From Paramesorhizobium sp049065735 (GTDB taxonomy: Bacteria; Pseudomonadota; Alphaproteobacteria; Rhizobiales; Rhizobiaceae), in the NCBI RefSeq assembly GCF_049065735.1, contig NZ_JBAKHD010000005.1:372001-436000 (forward strand): 64,000 nt of DNA, given 5' to 3'. Position 1 is the first letter of the stretch. The number at the start of each line of letters is the position of its first letter. Under the pieces are notes generated by a model. It made no database searches. It was given only the letters and a program-made list of their open reading frames with translations, and was not told where the DNA came from. Position numbers and translations under genes: made by a program. Shown piece by piece: positions 8,360 to 19,203 of this stretch.

Positions 8360-10836
8360 TAATTTCAAGCAAGTCCCCGAAATTCCTGTTCATCTGCGCG
8401 ATCCTCGTCGCGCTGCTCCTGCCCGGCGTCCGGGCACTGGCGCAGGACGCGCCGCCGGCTCCTGCCGCGCAGACACCTCCCAGTGCTCCGCAGCAGCAGA
8501 GCATTGTCGCGCAGGAGCGCCCGGTCATCGATTCGCTGAAAAAGCAGGCCGCTGACCTCACCAAGGCGCTCAATACGGCTGCCACCAGCGACGAGAAGCT
8601 GGTCAATACGCGCCTGCAGCTGGAAGATGTGGCGAAAAAGCTTCTCAATGCCGGCCTTGCCTTCCGCCCACGGCTTGCCGAAATCAATGCCCGGCTTGAG
8701 CAATTGGGAGCGCCGCCCGCCGAAGGACAGCCCGCGGAGCCGCAGATCGTCACGGACGAGCGCAACAAGCTGACGGCGGAAAAGGCCGAGATCAACGCGA
8801 TGATCGGCGAGACGGAGGATACGTCCCTCTCCGTCAATCAGACCATCGAGCGGGTCGGCGACATGCGCCGCGAGCTTTTCACGCGGACGCTTTCGCAGCG
8901 CGTCGACCTCAATTACGCGCTCGGCAGCGAGGTTGCGCAGGCGGCGGGCGCAGAAGCGCAGACCTTTGCCAGCATGGTGTCGTCCTGGTGGCGCTTTGTC
9001 GTGCTCTTCAAGTTCAAGCCGTTCCTGGCGGCGGCGTTCCTCGCGCTCGGCGCGGCGCTGATCCTGCATTTCGGCGCGCGGCGCTTTCTTGGTCGGTTCT
9101 TCCTGAGTCGCGATCCGGCCATAGAGGACCCCTCCTATCTCTCCCGGCTTTCCGTCGCGTTCTGGTCTACGCTCATTCCTTCGGCGGCGACGGCAGTGTT
9201 CCTGGGCACCACCTATTTCTTCCTGAATTACTTCAATGTGCTGCGGCCCGACATCGCGACGATGCTCTCGTCGTTGTTCGTGGTGATCGGCATCATCTAT
9301 TTCATCCACCGGCTGGCAAAGGCGGTGTTGTGCGCGGACATGCCGAACTGGCGGCTGGTGCGCATTGCTTCCCGCCCGGCGCGGGTGCTGACGTTCCTCA
9401 TCACGACGACGGCGCTCATCAACGGCCTCGATTATTTCTTGAACACGGTCAATCAGCTGCTTGCCTCGCAGCTGTCACTGACGGTAGCGAAGAGCCTTAT
9501 CGCCACGGTGCTGGTTGGGCTTCTCATCATCGCCATCGCCTGGGTGAAGCCGCTCGAGCACGAGGAAACGGGCACTGTGCGGCCCTGGCCGAAGGCGCTG
9601 CGGGTGTTTCTCATCTGCTTGGGGCTGTTCCCCATCGTCGCGGCGCTGCTCGGCTATGTCGGGCTGGCGCGTTTCGCCTCGCAACAGATCGTCGTCAATG
9701 GTGCGTTTCTGGTGACGATGTATCTGGGCTTCCTCACCGCCCGGGCCATCACGGCTGAGCATGCCTTCGGCAGCACCTCAATCGGGCGCTCCATGCAGCA
9801 GCGTTTCGGCATGGACGAGACATCGCTCGACCAGCTCGGGCTGGTCGCCGGCATCCTCATCAACATCGCCGTTCTCTTGGTGGGTATACCGCTGATCCTG
9901 CTGCAATTGGGCTTCCAGTGGTCCGAATTGCAGACATGGTTCCTGCGGCTCCTGACCGGGTTCCAGATCGGCAATTTCTCGGTGTCGTTCACGGGCATCT
10001 TCACCGGGCTCCTACTGTTTGTCGTCGGCTACCTATTCACGCGCTGGTTCCAGAACTGGCTCGATGGCAGCGTGATGGCGCGGGGGCGTGTCGATTCCGG
10101 CGTGCGTAACTCGATCCGCACCGTGGTCGGCTATGTCGGACTGGCTCTGGCGGCGCTGGTGGGCATATCGGCGGCGGGCGTCAATCTTTCGAACCTAGCG
10201 CTTATCGCCGGCGGTCTTTCGCTCGGTATCGGTTTTGGCCTCCAGAACATCGTGCAGAATTTTGTCTCCGGCCTCATCCTGCTGGCTGAACGGCCCATCA
10301 AGGTGGGCGACTGGGTAGAAGTGGGCGGCGTCGGCGGCATCGTCAAGAAGATCAGCGTGCGCGCTACGGAGGTGGAAACCTTCCAGCGCCAGTCAGTCAT
10401 CGTTCCCAATTCCTCGTTGATCAACGGCAATGTGGCCAACTGGACCTATCGCAATAAGCTGGGCCGGGTGGATATTCCTATTGCGGCGGCGTATAGCAAC
10501 GACCCGCGCCGGGTTCAGACGGTGCTTTTGGAAATCGGGCGCTCACATCCGCAAGTGCTGAAGAATCCGGAGCCGTTCGTGGCCTTCAAGGGTTTCACCC
10601 CGGCGGCGCTCGAATTCGAATTGCGCGTGTTCCTCGCCGATATCTCAAATGGAGCGACGGTGCAGAACGAATTGCGCTTCTTGATCCTGGAGAAGTTTAC
10701 AGAGGAAAGTATCAAGATGGCGTTCCCGGCGACGGACACGCATCTGCGCATCGATCATGTCCAGGCCATCGCCGAGGCGATCATCGCGCGCCGGGATGCC
10801 GATAGCGGGGCGACGCGGGATGAGGACCGGACATAA
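8356..10836 (+). CDS. Large MscS-family mechanosensitive channel with DUF3772 domain
   Basis: Inner-membrane channel gating under osmotic stress. The 826-residue protein starts with a signal peptide (residues 1-30, ending near ALAQDA). A periplasmic coiled-coil DUF3772-like region covers about 40-195, and about nine membrane segments follow in 210-610. The MscS core (about 590-790) contains the pore-helix glycines and GIGFGLQNIVQNFVSG, then the beta domain (IVPNSSLINGNVANW). The only start that keeps the signal peptide is TTG at 8356, with GGCGGA 9 nt upstream. It is divergent from secDF across 270 bp in which I recognise no other gene. Confidence 0.9.
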   Translation: MIISSKSPKFLFICAILVALLLPGVRALAQDAPPAPAAQTPPSAPQQQSIVAQERPVIDSLKKQAADLTKALNTAATSDEKLVNTRLQLEDVAKKLLNAGLAFRPRLAEINARLEQLGAPPAEGQPAEPQIVTDERNKLTAEKAEINAMIGETEDTSLSVNQTIERVGDMRRELFTRTLSQRVDLNYALGSEVAQAAGAEAQTFASMVSSWWRFVVLFKFKPFLAAAFLALGAALILHFGARRFLGRFFLSRDPAIEDPSYLSRLSVAFWSTLIPSAATAVFLGTTYFFLNYFNVLRPDIATMLSSLFVVIGIIYFIHRLAKAVLCADMPNWRLVRIASRPARVLTFLITTTALINGLDYFLNTVNQLLASQLSLTVAKSLIATVLVGLLIIAIAWVKPLEHEETGTVRPWPKALRVFLICLGLFPIVAALLGYVGLARFASQQIVVNGAFLVTMYLGFLTARAITAEHAFGSTSIGRSMQQRFGMDETSLDQLGLVAGILINIAVLLVGIPLILLQLGFQWSELQTWFLRLLTGFQIGNFSVSFTGIFTGLLLFVVGYLFTRWFQNWLDGSVMARGRVDSGVRNSIRTVVGYVGLALAALVGISAAGVNLSNLALIAGGLSLGIGFGLQNIVQNFVSGLILLAERPIKVGDWVEVGGVGGIVKKISVRATEVETFQRQSVIVPNSSLINGNVANWTYRNKLGRVDIPIAAAYSNDPRRVQTVLLEIGRSHPQVLKNPEPFVAFKGFTPAALEFELRVFLADISNGATVQNELRFLILEKFTEESIKMAFPATDTHLRIDHVQAIAEAIIARRDADSGATRDEDRT

Positions 10837-10951
10837 AAAAATGATGCATTCAGTTGCCGTTCAGGTCACGACCTTTATAACTATGGCTGAAAAGGGGCGA
10901 ATGCCCCTTAATTGAAACAGCCTTGAGGGCGGTGGCGACACCGGAAACGAC

Positions 10952-11215
10952 ATGAAGAAATATGCAACCGCTTTGCTGCTGACCGTGATGAGCCCTGGCG
11001 TTGCACTCGCCGCCAGCGCCGTCAACAAGGACAGCCAGCCGCGGACAATCGTCGTTACCGAGGGCTCGTCCAAGAGCGATTTGGTGCTTGCTCCGGGGGA
11101 AACCGTTGATTTCTGCCCGTCCGGCTGCTTCGTTACCTTTCCCAATGGCGACCGTCAGGCCTTGACCGGCAGCGAGACCATCGAGATCACCGGCGGCAAG
11201 GCAAAGATCGATTAA
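10952..11215 (+). CDS. Small secreted conserved hypothetical protein
   Basis: The 87-residue protein has a cleavable signal peptide (MKKYATALLLTVMSPG...ALAAS, cut after about residue 21). The mature part is short and Thr/Ser-rich with two close cysteines (FCPSGCFV) that could form a periplasmic disulfide. The remaining sequence resembles a small beta-sandwich (TIVVTEGSSKSDLVLAPGET). No function is recognised; similar small proteins occur in Rhizobiales. A GGAAAC stretch precedes the ATG. A palindromic element (11224-11294) follows directly and may end the transcript. Confidence 0.8.
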   Translation: MKKYATALLLTVMSPGVALAASAVNKDSQPRTIVVTEGSSKSDLVLAPGETVDFCPSGCFVTFPNGDRQALTGSETIEITGGKAKID

Positions 11216-11223
11216 GAAAGACG

Positions 11224-11294
11224 GGCAGTAGGCAATAGGGCAAATATATGGTCCGTTCATGGACCGTCTGCGCGATACCTATTGCCTTACTGCC
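11224..11294. repeat. Mirror-type hairpin element (GCAGTAGGCAATAGG family)
   Basis: The left arm at 11225-11239 (GCAGTAGGCAATAGG) pairs with the right arm at 11278-11294 (CCTATTGCCTTACTGCC) with one bulge. Inside is a second hairpin, GGTCC-GTTCAT-GGACC (11250-11265). It sits 9 bp after the stop of the small secreted protein, so it may act as a terminator. The arm composition resembles the element at 39754-39860. Confidence 0.6.
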
Positions 11295-11430
11295 TTATTT
11301 AAATCCCATTTACCCTCCCCATAGTTCTCCCGGCGGGAACAAACAGCTTCTCCTGAAATTCACCTTTCGTTTTCTTGTCGTTGCTACTTCGGTAACGGCG
11401 GGAAACATTTGGGGGGCTGGGTTGGGAACG

Positions 11431-12885
11431 ATGAATGCGCGCAGCAAGGCGAAGAAAATACCTTTAGCAGTCGATCTGGACGGCACGCTGATTGCAACAG
11501 ATCTGGCGTGGGAAGGTATTTTTCTGCTCTTGAGAAAAAACCTCCTTTACATTTTCCTGCTTCCAATCTGGGCTTTGCAGGGCAGGGCGCGGCTGAAACA
11601 TGAGATCGCCGAGCGCATCATGATCGATGCCGCGACGCTGCCCTACCGGCTGGACTTCCTCGATTTCCTGAAACGCGAGCATGCGCACGGCCGGAAACTG
11701 GTTCTTGCCACTGCTGCCGCCACCTCCTTCGCCGATGCGGTGGCGCGGCATCTGGGCATATTCGACGCGGTCTATTCCACGGACCGCAACCGGAATCTGG
11801 CTTCCAAGACAAAGCTGAAAATGCTGGTGGAGGCGTTCGGCGAGCGCGGTTTCGACTACGCGGGCAATTCGCGCGCCGATGTTCCCATCTTCAGCAATGC
11901 GCGCAAGGCGATCGTCGTGGCGCCGGACGCGGCGGCACGGGCCTGGAGGCGGAAATATGGCGGCGATGGCGGAGTGGAGACGTACTTTCCCGCGCCGCGC
12001 GTTGGGTTTCGCAACATTCTGAGAATGCTGCGTGTGCATCAATGGGTGAAGAACGTGCTTGTCTTCGTTCCGCCTGTCCTTGCCCATGATCTGCATCAGC
12101 CGGATGTGCTCATCCGCACGACACTCGCCTTCGTAGCCTTTTGCGCGGCGGCCTCGTCGATCTACATCATCAACGATTTGTTCGATCTGCAGCTCGACCG
12201 CCGCCACGCGCGCAAGAAGCGGCGGCCTTTCGCCAGCGGGGCGCTTTCCATTCCCTTCGGCGTGTGCTGCTTCGTCACGCTGCTAGCGCTTGCCTTCGGC
12301 ATCGCGGCGCTGTTGCCTTTCCATTTCATGCTGGTGCTGACGCTCTATCTCGTGGTCACGACGGCCTATTCGGCATCTCTAAAGCGGATGCTCCTCATCG
12401 ATGTGCTCGTGCTGGCGGGGCTCTATACGCTGCGGCTCATCGCCGGGATTACCGCCACGGCGACGCCGGATTCATTCTGGCTGCTGGCGTTTTCCATCTT
12501 TTTCTTCCTGTCGCTGGCGCTGGTGAAACGGTATGTGGAACTGGCCACCTTGCATCCGGAGGAGGACGTCAAGCTTGCCGGACGCGGGTATCGCAGCGTG
12601 GACCGCGAAGTCATCGCCCAAAGCGGTGTAGCGTCGGCCTTTGGGGCGGTGCTCGTGCTGGCGCTTTATGTCGATAGCGACGCGGTGAGGGTGCTCTACG
12701 CCCATCCCTGGATGATCTGGCCGCTTTGTCCCATCGTCCTCTATATCAATCTGCGCATCTGGATTTTGGCGCGGCGCGAGGAGATGCATGACGATCCCGT
12801 CGTCTTCCTGCTCGGCGACTGGCGCAGCATCATGATGATCGTGATCGGCGTGGCGATGCTGGTGCTGGCGAGGGTACCCTGGTGA
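11431..12885 (+). CDS. HAD phosphatase domain fused to UbiA prenyltransferase (DPPR-synthase-like)
   Basis: Predicted bifunctional enzyme of polyprenyl-phosphate-pentose synthesis. Residues 1-190 are a HAD phosphatase: LAVDLDGTL (D15, D17), the Lys of SKTKL, and GNSRADVPIF. Residues 200-484 are a UbiA integral-membrane prenyltransferase with NDLFDLQLD near 248 and DVLVLAGLYTLR near 323, as in mycobacterial Rv3806c, which attaches phosphoribose to decaprenyl phosphate. The HAD part could then remove the 5-phosphate; that is inference. An upstream in-frame ATG (11248) falls inside a repeat, so I chose 11431. The 3' end overlaps the next gene by 4 bp (GTGA). Confidence 0.88.
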   Translation: MNARSKAKKIPLAVDLDGTLIATDLAWEGIFLLLRKNLLYIFLLPIWALQGRARLKHEIAERIMIDAATLPYRLDFLDFLKREHAHGRKLVLATAAATSFADAVARHLGIFDAVYSTDRNRNLASKTKLKMLVEAFGERGFDYAGNSRADVPIFSNARKAIVVAPDAAARAWRRKYGGDGGVETYFPAPRVGFRNILRMLRVHQWVKNVLVFVPPVLAHDLHQPDVLIRTTLAFVAFCAAASSIYIINDLFDLQLDRRHARKKRRPFASGALSIPFGVCCFVTLLALAFGIAALLPFHFMLVLTLYLVVTTAYSASLKRMLLIDVLVLAGLYTLRLIAGITATATPDSFWLLAFSIFFFLSLALVKRYVELATLHPEEDVKLAGRGYRSVDREVIAQSGVASAFGAVLVLALYVDSDAVRVLYAHPWMIWPLCPIVLYINLRIWILARREEMHDDPVVFLLGDWRSIMMIVIGVAMLVLARVPW

Positions 12886-14174
12886 CGTTTGAGAGCTTCG
12901 GGCGGATAGAGCGCCGCGCGCGGGCATCGGTTTCGTTCGGCGAGGCGGAGCGGCGGATGCCGCAGGGCGGGCCGTATCTCGCCTATGGCAATGGGCTTTC
13001 CTATGGCGATTCCTGCTACAATGATGCAGGGGTTCTGGTGGAGATGCGTCCGCTGGGGCGGATCATCGGCTTTGATGCGGTCAGCGGCATCCTTGAGGCG
13101 GAGGCGGGCGTGCTGCTCGCCGATATCATCGCCGTTGCCGCGCCGCATGGCTTCTTCCTGCCCGTAACGCCCGGTACGCGCTTCGTCACGCTGGGCGGGG
13201 CCATCGCCAATGACGTGCATGGCAAGAACCATCACCGGCGGGGCACCTTTGGTTGCCATGTGGTCTCGTTCGCGCTTCTGCGCTCGGATGGCATATTGCG
13301 CACCTGCTCGCCGCAGGAAAATCCCGCGCTTTTCGCCGCCACCATCGGCGGCATGGGGCTGACTGGGCTGATCGTGACGGCCCGCATCCAGCTCATGCGT
13401 GTTCCGTCACTCGATATCGAGGAGCGGGTAACAGCTTTTTCCGATCTCGATGAATTCTTTGCGCTTGCCGAGGAGGCGGACAGAGAGAACGAATATGCGG
13501 TCGCATGGATCGACCAGCTTGCCAAAGCCGGGCGGGGGCTGCTTCTGACCGGAAACCATGCATCGAACGGCAATTTTCATGCGGATACGCGCCCTGCGCG
13601 GCTCGGTGTGCCATTGGAACTGCCGTTTTCGGCATTAAACAGGCCAAGCCTCAAGCTCTTCAATGCGGCCTATTATCGCCGCAAGGGCAGGGATGCCGGG
13701 CCGCACCTGAGCGATTATGCGCGCTTCTTCTATCCGCTCGACGCAGTGAAGAGGTGGAACCGGCTCTATGGTCCGGCAGGGCTCTATCAGCATCAAAGCG
13801 TCATTCCCGAAGCGCAAGCGCGGCAGACGATCCCCGCCATGCTTGAGGCGACGCGCCGCGCGGGGCAGGCGTCGTTCCTCACCGTGCTGAAGCGCTTCGG
13901 CAGCGTCCGCTCGCCCGGGCTGTTGTCCTTTCCGCAAGCGGGATATACGCTGACGCTGGACTTTCCCAATCGCGGGGAAAGCACATTGGCGCTGCTGGCT
14001 GAACTTGACCGCCTGACGGTTATGGCCGGGGGGCGTGTAAACCCCTATAAGGACCAGCGTATGCCGGCGGCGGTCTTCGCGGCGTCGTTTCCGCAATGGG
14101 AAGAGCTGGAAAAACTGCGCGATCCGGCTTTTTGCTCGAATTTTTGGCAAAGAACGGCGTTAAGCCTTGTTTGA
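12882..14174 (+). CDS. DprE1-like FAD-binding oxidoreductase
   Basis: Flavin oxidase of the vanillyl-alcohol-oxidase fold. In mycobacteria DprE1 oxidises decaprenyl-phosphoryl-ribose at C2 as the first half of epimerisation to arabinose. The 430-residue protein has the FAD-binding YGNGLSYGDSCYN (about 32-44), PVTPGTRFVTLGGAI, HGKNHHRRGTFG (113-124) and GGMGLTG. These match DprE1 (HGKNHH, GGNGLTG). The C-terminal LTLDFPNRG and YKDQRMP segments also fit. It starts with GTG overlapping the UbiA stop. This order (UbiA then DprE1-like) is the core of a polyprenyl-P-arabinose pathway. Confidence 0.88.
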   Translation: MTFESFGRIERRARASVSFGEAERRMPQGGPYLAYGNGLSYGDSCYNDAGVLVEMRPLGRIIGFDAVSGILEAEAGVLLADIIAVAAPHGFFLPVTPGTRFVTLGGAIANDVHGKNHHRRGTFGCHVVSFALLRSDGILRTCSPQENPALFAATIGGMGLTGLIVTARIQLMRVPSLDIEERVTAFSDLDEFFALAEEADRENEYAVAWIDQLAKAGRGLLLTGNHASNGNFHADTRPARLGVPLELPFSALNRPSLKLFNAAYYRRKGRDAGPHLSDYARFFYPLDAVKRWNRLYGPAGLYQHQSVIPEAQARQTIPAMLEATRRAGQASFLTVLKRFGSVRSPGLLSFPQAGYTLTLDFPNRGESTLALLAELDRLTVMAGGRVNPYKDQRMPAAVFAASFPQWEELEKLRDPAFCSNFWQRTALSLV

Positions 14175-14291
14175 TGCAGATCAATGCACTAGCGGATGCA
14201 ATCGAAAATTGCGGATTGTTCTAATTTTAGACAATCGCTTTGCAGCTTCTCAACGTGCCTCCAGTAGCGTTCACGCAAACGGGTGGGAGCC

Positions 14292-14717
14292 ATGACAAAA
14301 TACATTCCCTTCATTCTGTTCACGGTGATGACCAACGCCGCGGCGCAGATCTTGCTGAAATATGGCATGATATCGCTCGGGCCTATCAGCTTCAGCGCTG
14401 ATACGCTCATCCAGCGCGTCTTCCAGATTGTCTTCAATCCGTGGGTGTTCTGCGGGCTTCTGGTCTTTGTGATATCGATGGCGTCGCATCTTTATGTGCT
14501 GTCGAAGGTCGATCTCTCCTTTGCCTATCCTTTCCTCAGCCTCGCCTATGTGGCGGTGGCCGTGTTCGCCTGGATGGTTTTCAAGGAGGATCTCGGCACG
14601 CTCAAGATCGCAGGCATCGCCTTCATCTGCGTCGGCACGGTACTGATCGCCCAAAGCGGGCATGGCGAGAAGACGCCGTCGGAGACGAGCGCGCAGGTCA
14701 GCGTCAATTCCAATTAG
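14292..14717 (+). CDS. SMR/EamA-type small membrane transporter
   Basis: The ~141-residue protein has four membrane helices of the drug/metabolite transporter superfamily, in the size class of ArnE/ArnF flippase subunits and SMR pumps. Seen features are TNAAAQILLKYGM in helix 1 and the C-terminal pattern AWMVFKEDLGTLKIAGIAF (WxxFxExL...GIxxI) typical of the EamA repeat. In this operon it may flip the lipid-linked sugar across the inner membrane (inference). The ATG at 14292 follows GGGTGGGA at 5-nt spacing; an in-frame GTG at 14283 is less likely. Confidence 0.8.
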   Translation: MTKYIPFILFTVMTNAAAQILLKYGMISLGPISFSADTLIQRVFQIVFNPWVFCGLLVFVISMASHLYVLSKVDLSFAYPFLSLAYVAVAVFAWMVFKEDLGTLKIAGIAFICVGTVLIAQSGHGEKTPSETSAQVSVNSN

Positions 14718-14730
14718 CGGGTAGGAAAAC

Positions 14731-15741
14731 ATGCGACATATCATCTTCGGCGGCGACGGTTTCGTCGGCCGTTATCTGGCGCACGATCTGGTAAAGCGGG
14801 GCGAGGAGGTCGTGGTTGCGGATATTTTCCGGTCCGATCTGCCGCATTACGGCAAGGTGCGGTTCGTCCAGTGCGATATTATCGACAAGGCGCAGGTGAA
14901 TGCTGTCGGGCTGATGCCAGACGATATGGTCTACAATCTCGCCGCCAAGATGCTCTCGCCATTGCAGGTGCGGGCCAAGCGGCACGATTTCTTCTGGCCG
15001 GTCAACTACCACGGTGCGTCCAACATCATGAGCGCGATGGACCGGGCAGGGGCGTCGAAGCTGGTGCAGTTCACCACCGACATGGTCTATGGCCACACCG
15101 TCGTCTCGCCGCAGACGGAGGATCACCCGATCGCCCCGCTCGGCGAATACGGCAAGTCGAAGGCCGCGACCGAGGCGCTCGCCATCGACTGGCGCGCGCG
15201 GGGCATGAATATCTCGATCATGCGGCCTCGTCTCATCATCGGGCCGGGACGCCTGGGAATTCTGGAAAAGCTGTTCAAGCTCATCGACCGCAATCTGCCG
15301 GTGCCGATGATCGGCTCGGGCAAGAACCCGTACCAGTTCATCTCGGTCTATGATTGCGCGGAAATCGCCCGGCTCGCCTGGGAGCATGGCGTGCCAAACG
15401 ACGCCTATAATCTCGGCTCGTCGAACCCGCCTTCGGTGCGGCAATTGCTGGGCGGGCTGATCAGGCAGGCGGGGTCGAAATCGATCCTCGTGCCGACGCC
15501 GGCTTTCGCGGTCAAGCAAACGCTGGCGCTGCTCGACGCGATAAACAAGCCGCTGATGGATCCGGAGCAGTATCTGATCGCCGACGAATATTGCGTGCGC
15601 GATACCTCCCGCGCCTTCGCCGCCTTCGGATGGAAGCCGAAATTCCGCGACGAGGACATGCTGGTGGCGGCCTATCGCGAATATCGCAACAAGCTGGATG
15701 GCAAGCCGGTGGCGCAGATGGTGCCGCTGCCGGCGGAATAA
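14731..15741 (+). CDS. Extended SDR: NAD(P)-dependent epimerase/dehydratase
   Basis: Cytosolic nucleotide- or lipid-sugar dehydrogenase of 336 residues. The Rossmann motif is GGDGFVG (7-13). The D58-type acidic residue lies in CDIID, and the catalytic pair is the Tyr and Lys of YGKSK (about 137-141) with T/S in QFTTDMVYG. It follows the transporter by 13 bp. It could supply the ketoreductase half of a DprE1/DprE2 pair or make another sugar; DprE2 itself is a classical rather than extended SDR, so this assignment is uncertain. Confidence 0.85.
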   Translation: MRHIIFGGDGFVGRYLAHDLVKRGEEVVVADIFRSDLPHYGKVRFVQCDIIDKAQVNAVGLMPDDMVYNLAAKMLSPLQVRAKRHDFFWPVNYHGASNIMSAMDRAGASKLVQFTTDMVYGHTVVSPQTEDHPIAPLGEYGKSKAATEALAIDWRARGMNISIMRPRLIIGPGRLGILEKLFKLIDRNLPVPMIGSGKNPYQFISVYDCAEIARLAWEHGVPNDAYNLGSSNPPSVRQLLGGLIRQAGSKSILVPTPAFAVKQTLALLDAINKPLMDPEQYLIADEYCVRDTSRAFAAFGWKPKFRDEDMLVAAYREYRNKLDGKPVAQMVPLPAE

Positions 15742-15751
15742 GGGGAAGAGA

Positions 15752-17152
<1,401 letters not shown>

Positions 17153-17392
17153 ACTTGCCGCTTCGCTGATTCAATGCTTGATTGAGAACATTCGATAGCG
17201 AGAAGCAGTATATGCTGACCAGGCAGCATACTGGCGATGAATGGGTCGCGCCAGCACCGGCAAGTGGCCTTTGCCGTCGAAACGGAGGTGAAGGATGCTC
17301 AAGGTGTCTCTCACGCTGCAGATACGAAAGACCCGCACGGCCTGGGTAATTACCGTGCGGATCGCTTTCGAAATCACAAAGCAGTAAAATGG
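17153..17392. other. Intergenic spacer with two strong stem-loops; no protein gene seen
   Basis: Between convergent genes. One hairpin at about 17205-17235 has arms CAGTATATGCTG and CAGCATACTG around ACCAGG. Another at about 17334-17359 has arms CGCACGG and CCGTGCG. With the hairpin at 17393-17420 this makes three stems in about 220 bp. It could be a structured 3' UTR or a small RNA. No recognisable RNA family. Confidence 0.35.
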
Positions 17393-17420
17393 CTGACAGG
17401 GAGTTCGCGCTCCCTGTCAG
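17393..17420. terminator. Perfect hairpin between convergent genes
   Basis: An 11-bp perfect stem, CTGACAGGGAG and CTCCCTGTCAG, around TTCGCG. It lies between the aminotransferase (stop 17152) and the convergent membrane protein (stop 17470). The flank on the plus strand is CACTCCGGTAATTTAATG, not a U-tract, so it is a weak intrinsic terminator or an RNA structure. Confidence 0.5.
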
Positions 17421-17469
17421 CACTCCGGTAATTTAATGCGGTGGCGTGCAGGTTTCAAGCCTGAACGGT

Positions 17470-19203
17470 TCACGGTGCAGTCGGCAGAAGCCCGGGCCGC
17501 AGCAGCATATCCCAGCAATCGTTGAGCTTTACCTTCTGCTTGCTCTTGAGCGCGTCCGCATAGATGTGCTGGAGGGCGCGGCGATTGGTCGTGAGCGGGC
17601 AGTGCGGCACGAGCACGAGGTCCGTCTGGGCGATTGCTTCTTTCGTCGTCTCGTCGGGTGGGGGAACGGTCCGGCTGGGGTCGGCACCGATCTGGATATA
17701 GTGCGGCGCGCTGCGATCAAGAAGCCAGGGGAACGGGTTCGGGAAGTCGAGATTCATGATCGTGGCGAAACGGATGCCGTGGACGGCCTCAAACGCCCTG
17801 ATGTCCTTGACGGCTTGATCGGCGGAAATCAGCCAATGCATCTGGAAGTCGAGTTCTGCAAAAAGCCGCCAACTGGGAAGCTGCCCCTTGCCGGAGAGAT
17901 CGGCATAGGTGTCGCCATATTGCTGATAGTGCTTTTCGAGAAGCAGGGCGCGCTCCATGACGTCACGGTGCGTGGAGACGGCCCCAAGCGATTTCATCTC
18001 CGTCAGAGGGACCGTGGCGTAGGTCGGCGAGACGAGGACGGCGCGCAGCGTCTTGTGGACGATCTTAGCGGTAAAGGGGATGGCGACGAAACCGATGAGC
18101 ACCGCGATCAGCAATTGGCGGGGCAGGGAATCGCGTGCGAAGCCTAAGAAAATGGCAAGCAGGATCGGCCACAGGAAGGAAAAGTCCTGACTGCCGGTGT
18201 TCTGGGTCTCGAAGAAGATACCGGCAATGAGCGCCACGCCGAGCCAGACGAAGTTGCTATCGAGCAAATGGCGGAGCGTGGCGGCGTTGCGCCTTCTGAC
18301 GATCAGAACGAGCCGGTCGCGCTCGATCCAGAGGAGAAAGCCGACAAGCACAATGCCCGCCAGAATAATATCGAGATCGGCGGAGAGGGCGGTCAGGAAT
18401 CGCCGCGCGAGAATGGACTCATTGAGGCCTACAAGGATAGCGATGTCACGGATATAGGCTGTGACCATGTGGCCATTGAGCTCGATGCAGGCGAGGGCGG
18501 CAACGAAGATTATGCCCGCGATGAGGACGCTGCGCCAGGAAATACGGCCCGACAGAAGCGCCAGCAAGCCGATCAGCCCGCCCGCGAGGAAGCCGGTGAT
18601 CTTAAGCAGAAACAGGGCGAGCATGGTGAGCCCGCAGACAATGGCGAGCCTCCTGCCATCCTTCACGAACATCAGCGCCGAGGTGAGGATATAAAGAAGC
18701 AGCGTGGCATGGCGGTTATAGATGCCGAAACCGTCCATGCCGGGATAGTTATGAGTGATCTGCACATTGGCCGGGCAGAGCGCGAAGATCAGGAAAGGGA
18801 TTAACAGCGTGAAGGCGACACGGGGCCTCTCGCGCGCGACCGCCTGCAGAACCGCGGCCATCAGCGGCGCAGCGACGAGGAGGATGGTCCATTGCGTGAG
18901 CAGCAGCGGCTGGGCATGGGGGAAGAATTTCAGGCCGAGTGCGAAGAGGTAATAGGCAAGCGGGCCGACAGGCGTGAGAAAGTCGGCGTCGGGAACCTGC
19001 CCGTTGAAGATGCGCTGTGCACCATCGTAATAGATATAAGTGTCCCAATACATCGGGCCGATTGGCAGGATGATGGGGAGGCTCAGAAGCACACAGGCCA
19101 TGACAAACACGAGTGCAAGCCAGGCCAGTGGCGAGCACATGAGGCGGCGAAAGAGCGGTTTCCGTTCGCCGCCTTTGTCCCTTCGCTCGCTTATATCGGT
19201 CAT
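17470..19203 (-). CDS. GT-C-like polytopic membrane protein
   Basis: The ~577-residue protein has 10-12 membrane segments in residues 20-400 and a C-terminal soluble part of about 170 residues. An early luminal acidic pair in MYWDTYIYYDGAQRIFNGQVPDADF fits the first loop of GT-C glycosyltransferases that use polyprenyl-phosphate sugars. No exact family is recognised. The ATG at 19203 follows GGGTGGGAGC at 6-nt spacing; a longer form would begin at 19266. It is convergent to the polyprenyl-pentose operon and could be the transferase that uses its product (inference). Confidence 0.7.
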   Translation of the reverse strand: MTDISERRDKGGERKPLFRRLMCSPLAWLALVFVMACVLLSLPIILPIGPMYWDTYIYYDGAQRIFNGQVPDADFLTPVGPLAYYLFALGLKFFPHAQPLLLTQWTILLVAAPLMAAVLQAVARERPRVAFTLLIPFLIFALCPANVQITHNYPGMDGFGIYNRHATLLLYILTSALMFVKDGRRLAIVCGLTMLALFLLKITGFLAGGLIGLLALLSGRISWRSVLIAGIIFVAALACIELNGHMVTAYIRDIAILVGLNESILARRFLTALSADLDIILAGIVLVGFLLWIERDRLVLIVRRRNAATLRHLLDSNFVWLGVALIAGIFFETQNTGSQDFSFLWPILLAIFLGFARDSLPRQLLIAVLIGFVAIPFTAKIVHKTLRAVLVSPTYATVPLTEMKSLGAVSTHRDVMERALLLEKHYQQYGDTYADLSGKGQLPSWRLFAELDFQMHWLISADQAVKDIRAFEAVHGIRFATIMNLDFPNPFPWLLDRSAPHYIQIGADPSRTVPPPDETTKEAIAQTDLVLVPHCPLTTNRRALQHIYADALKSKQKVKLNDCWDMLLRPGLLPTAP

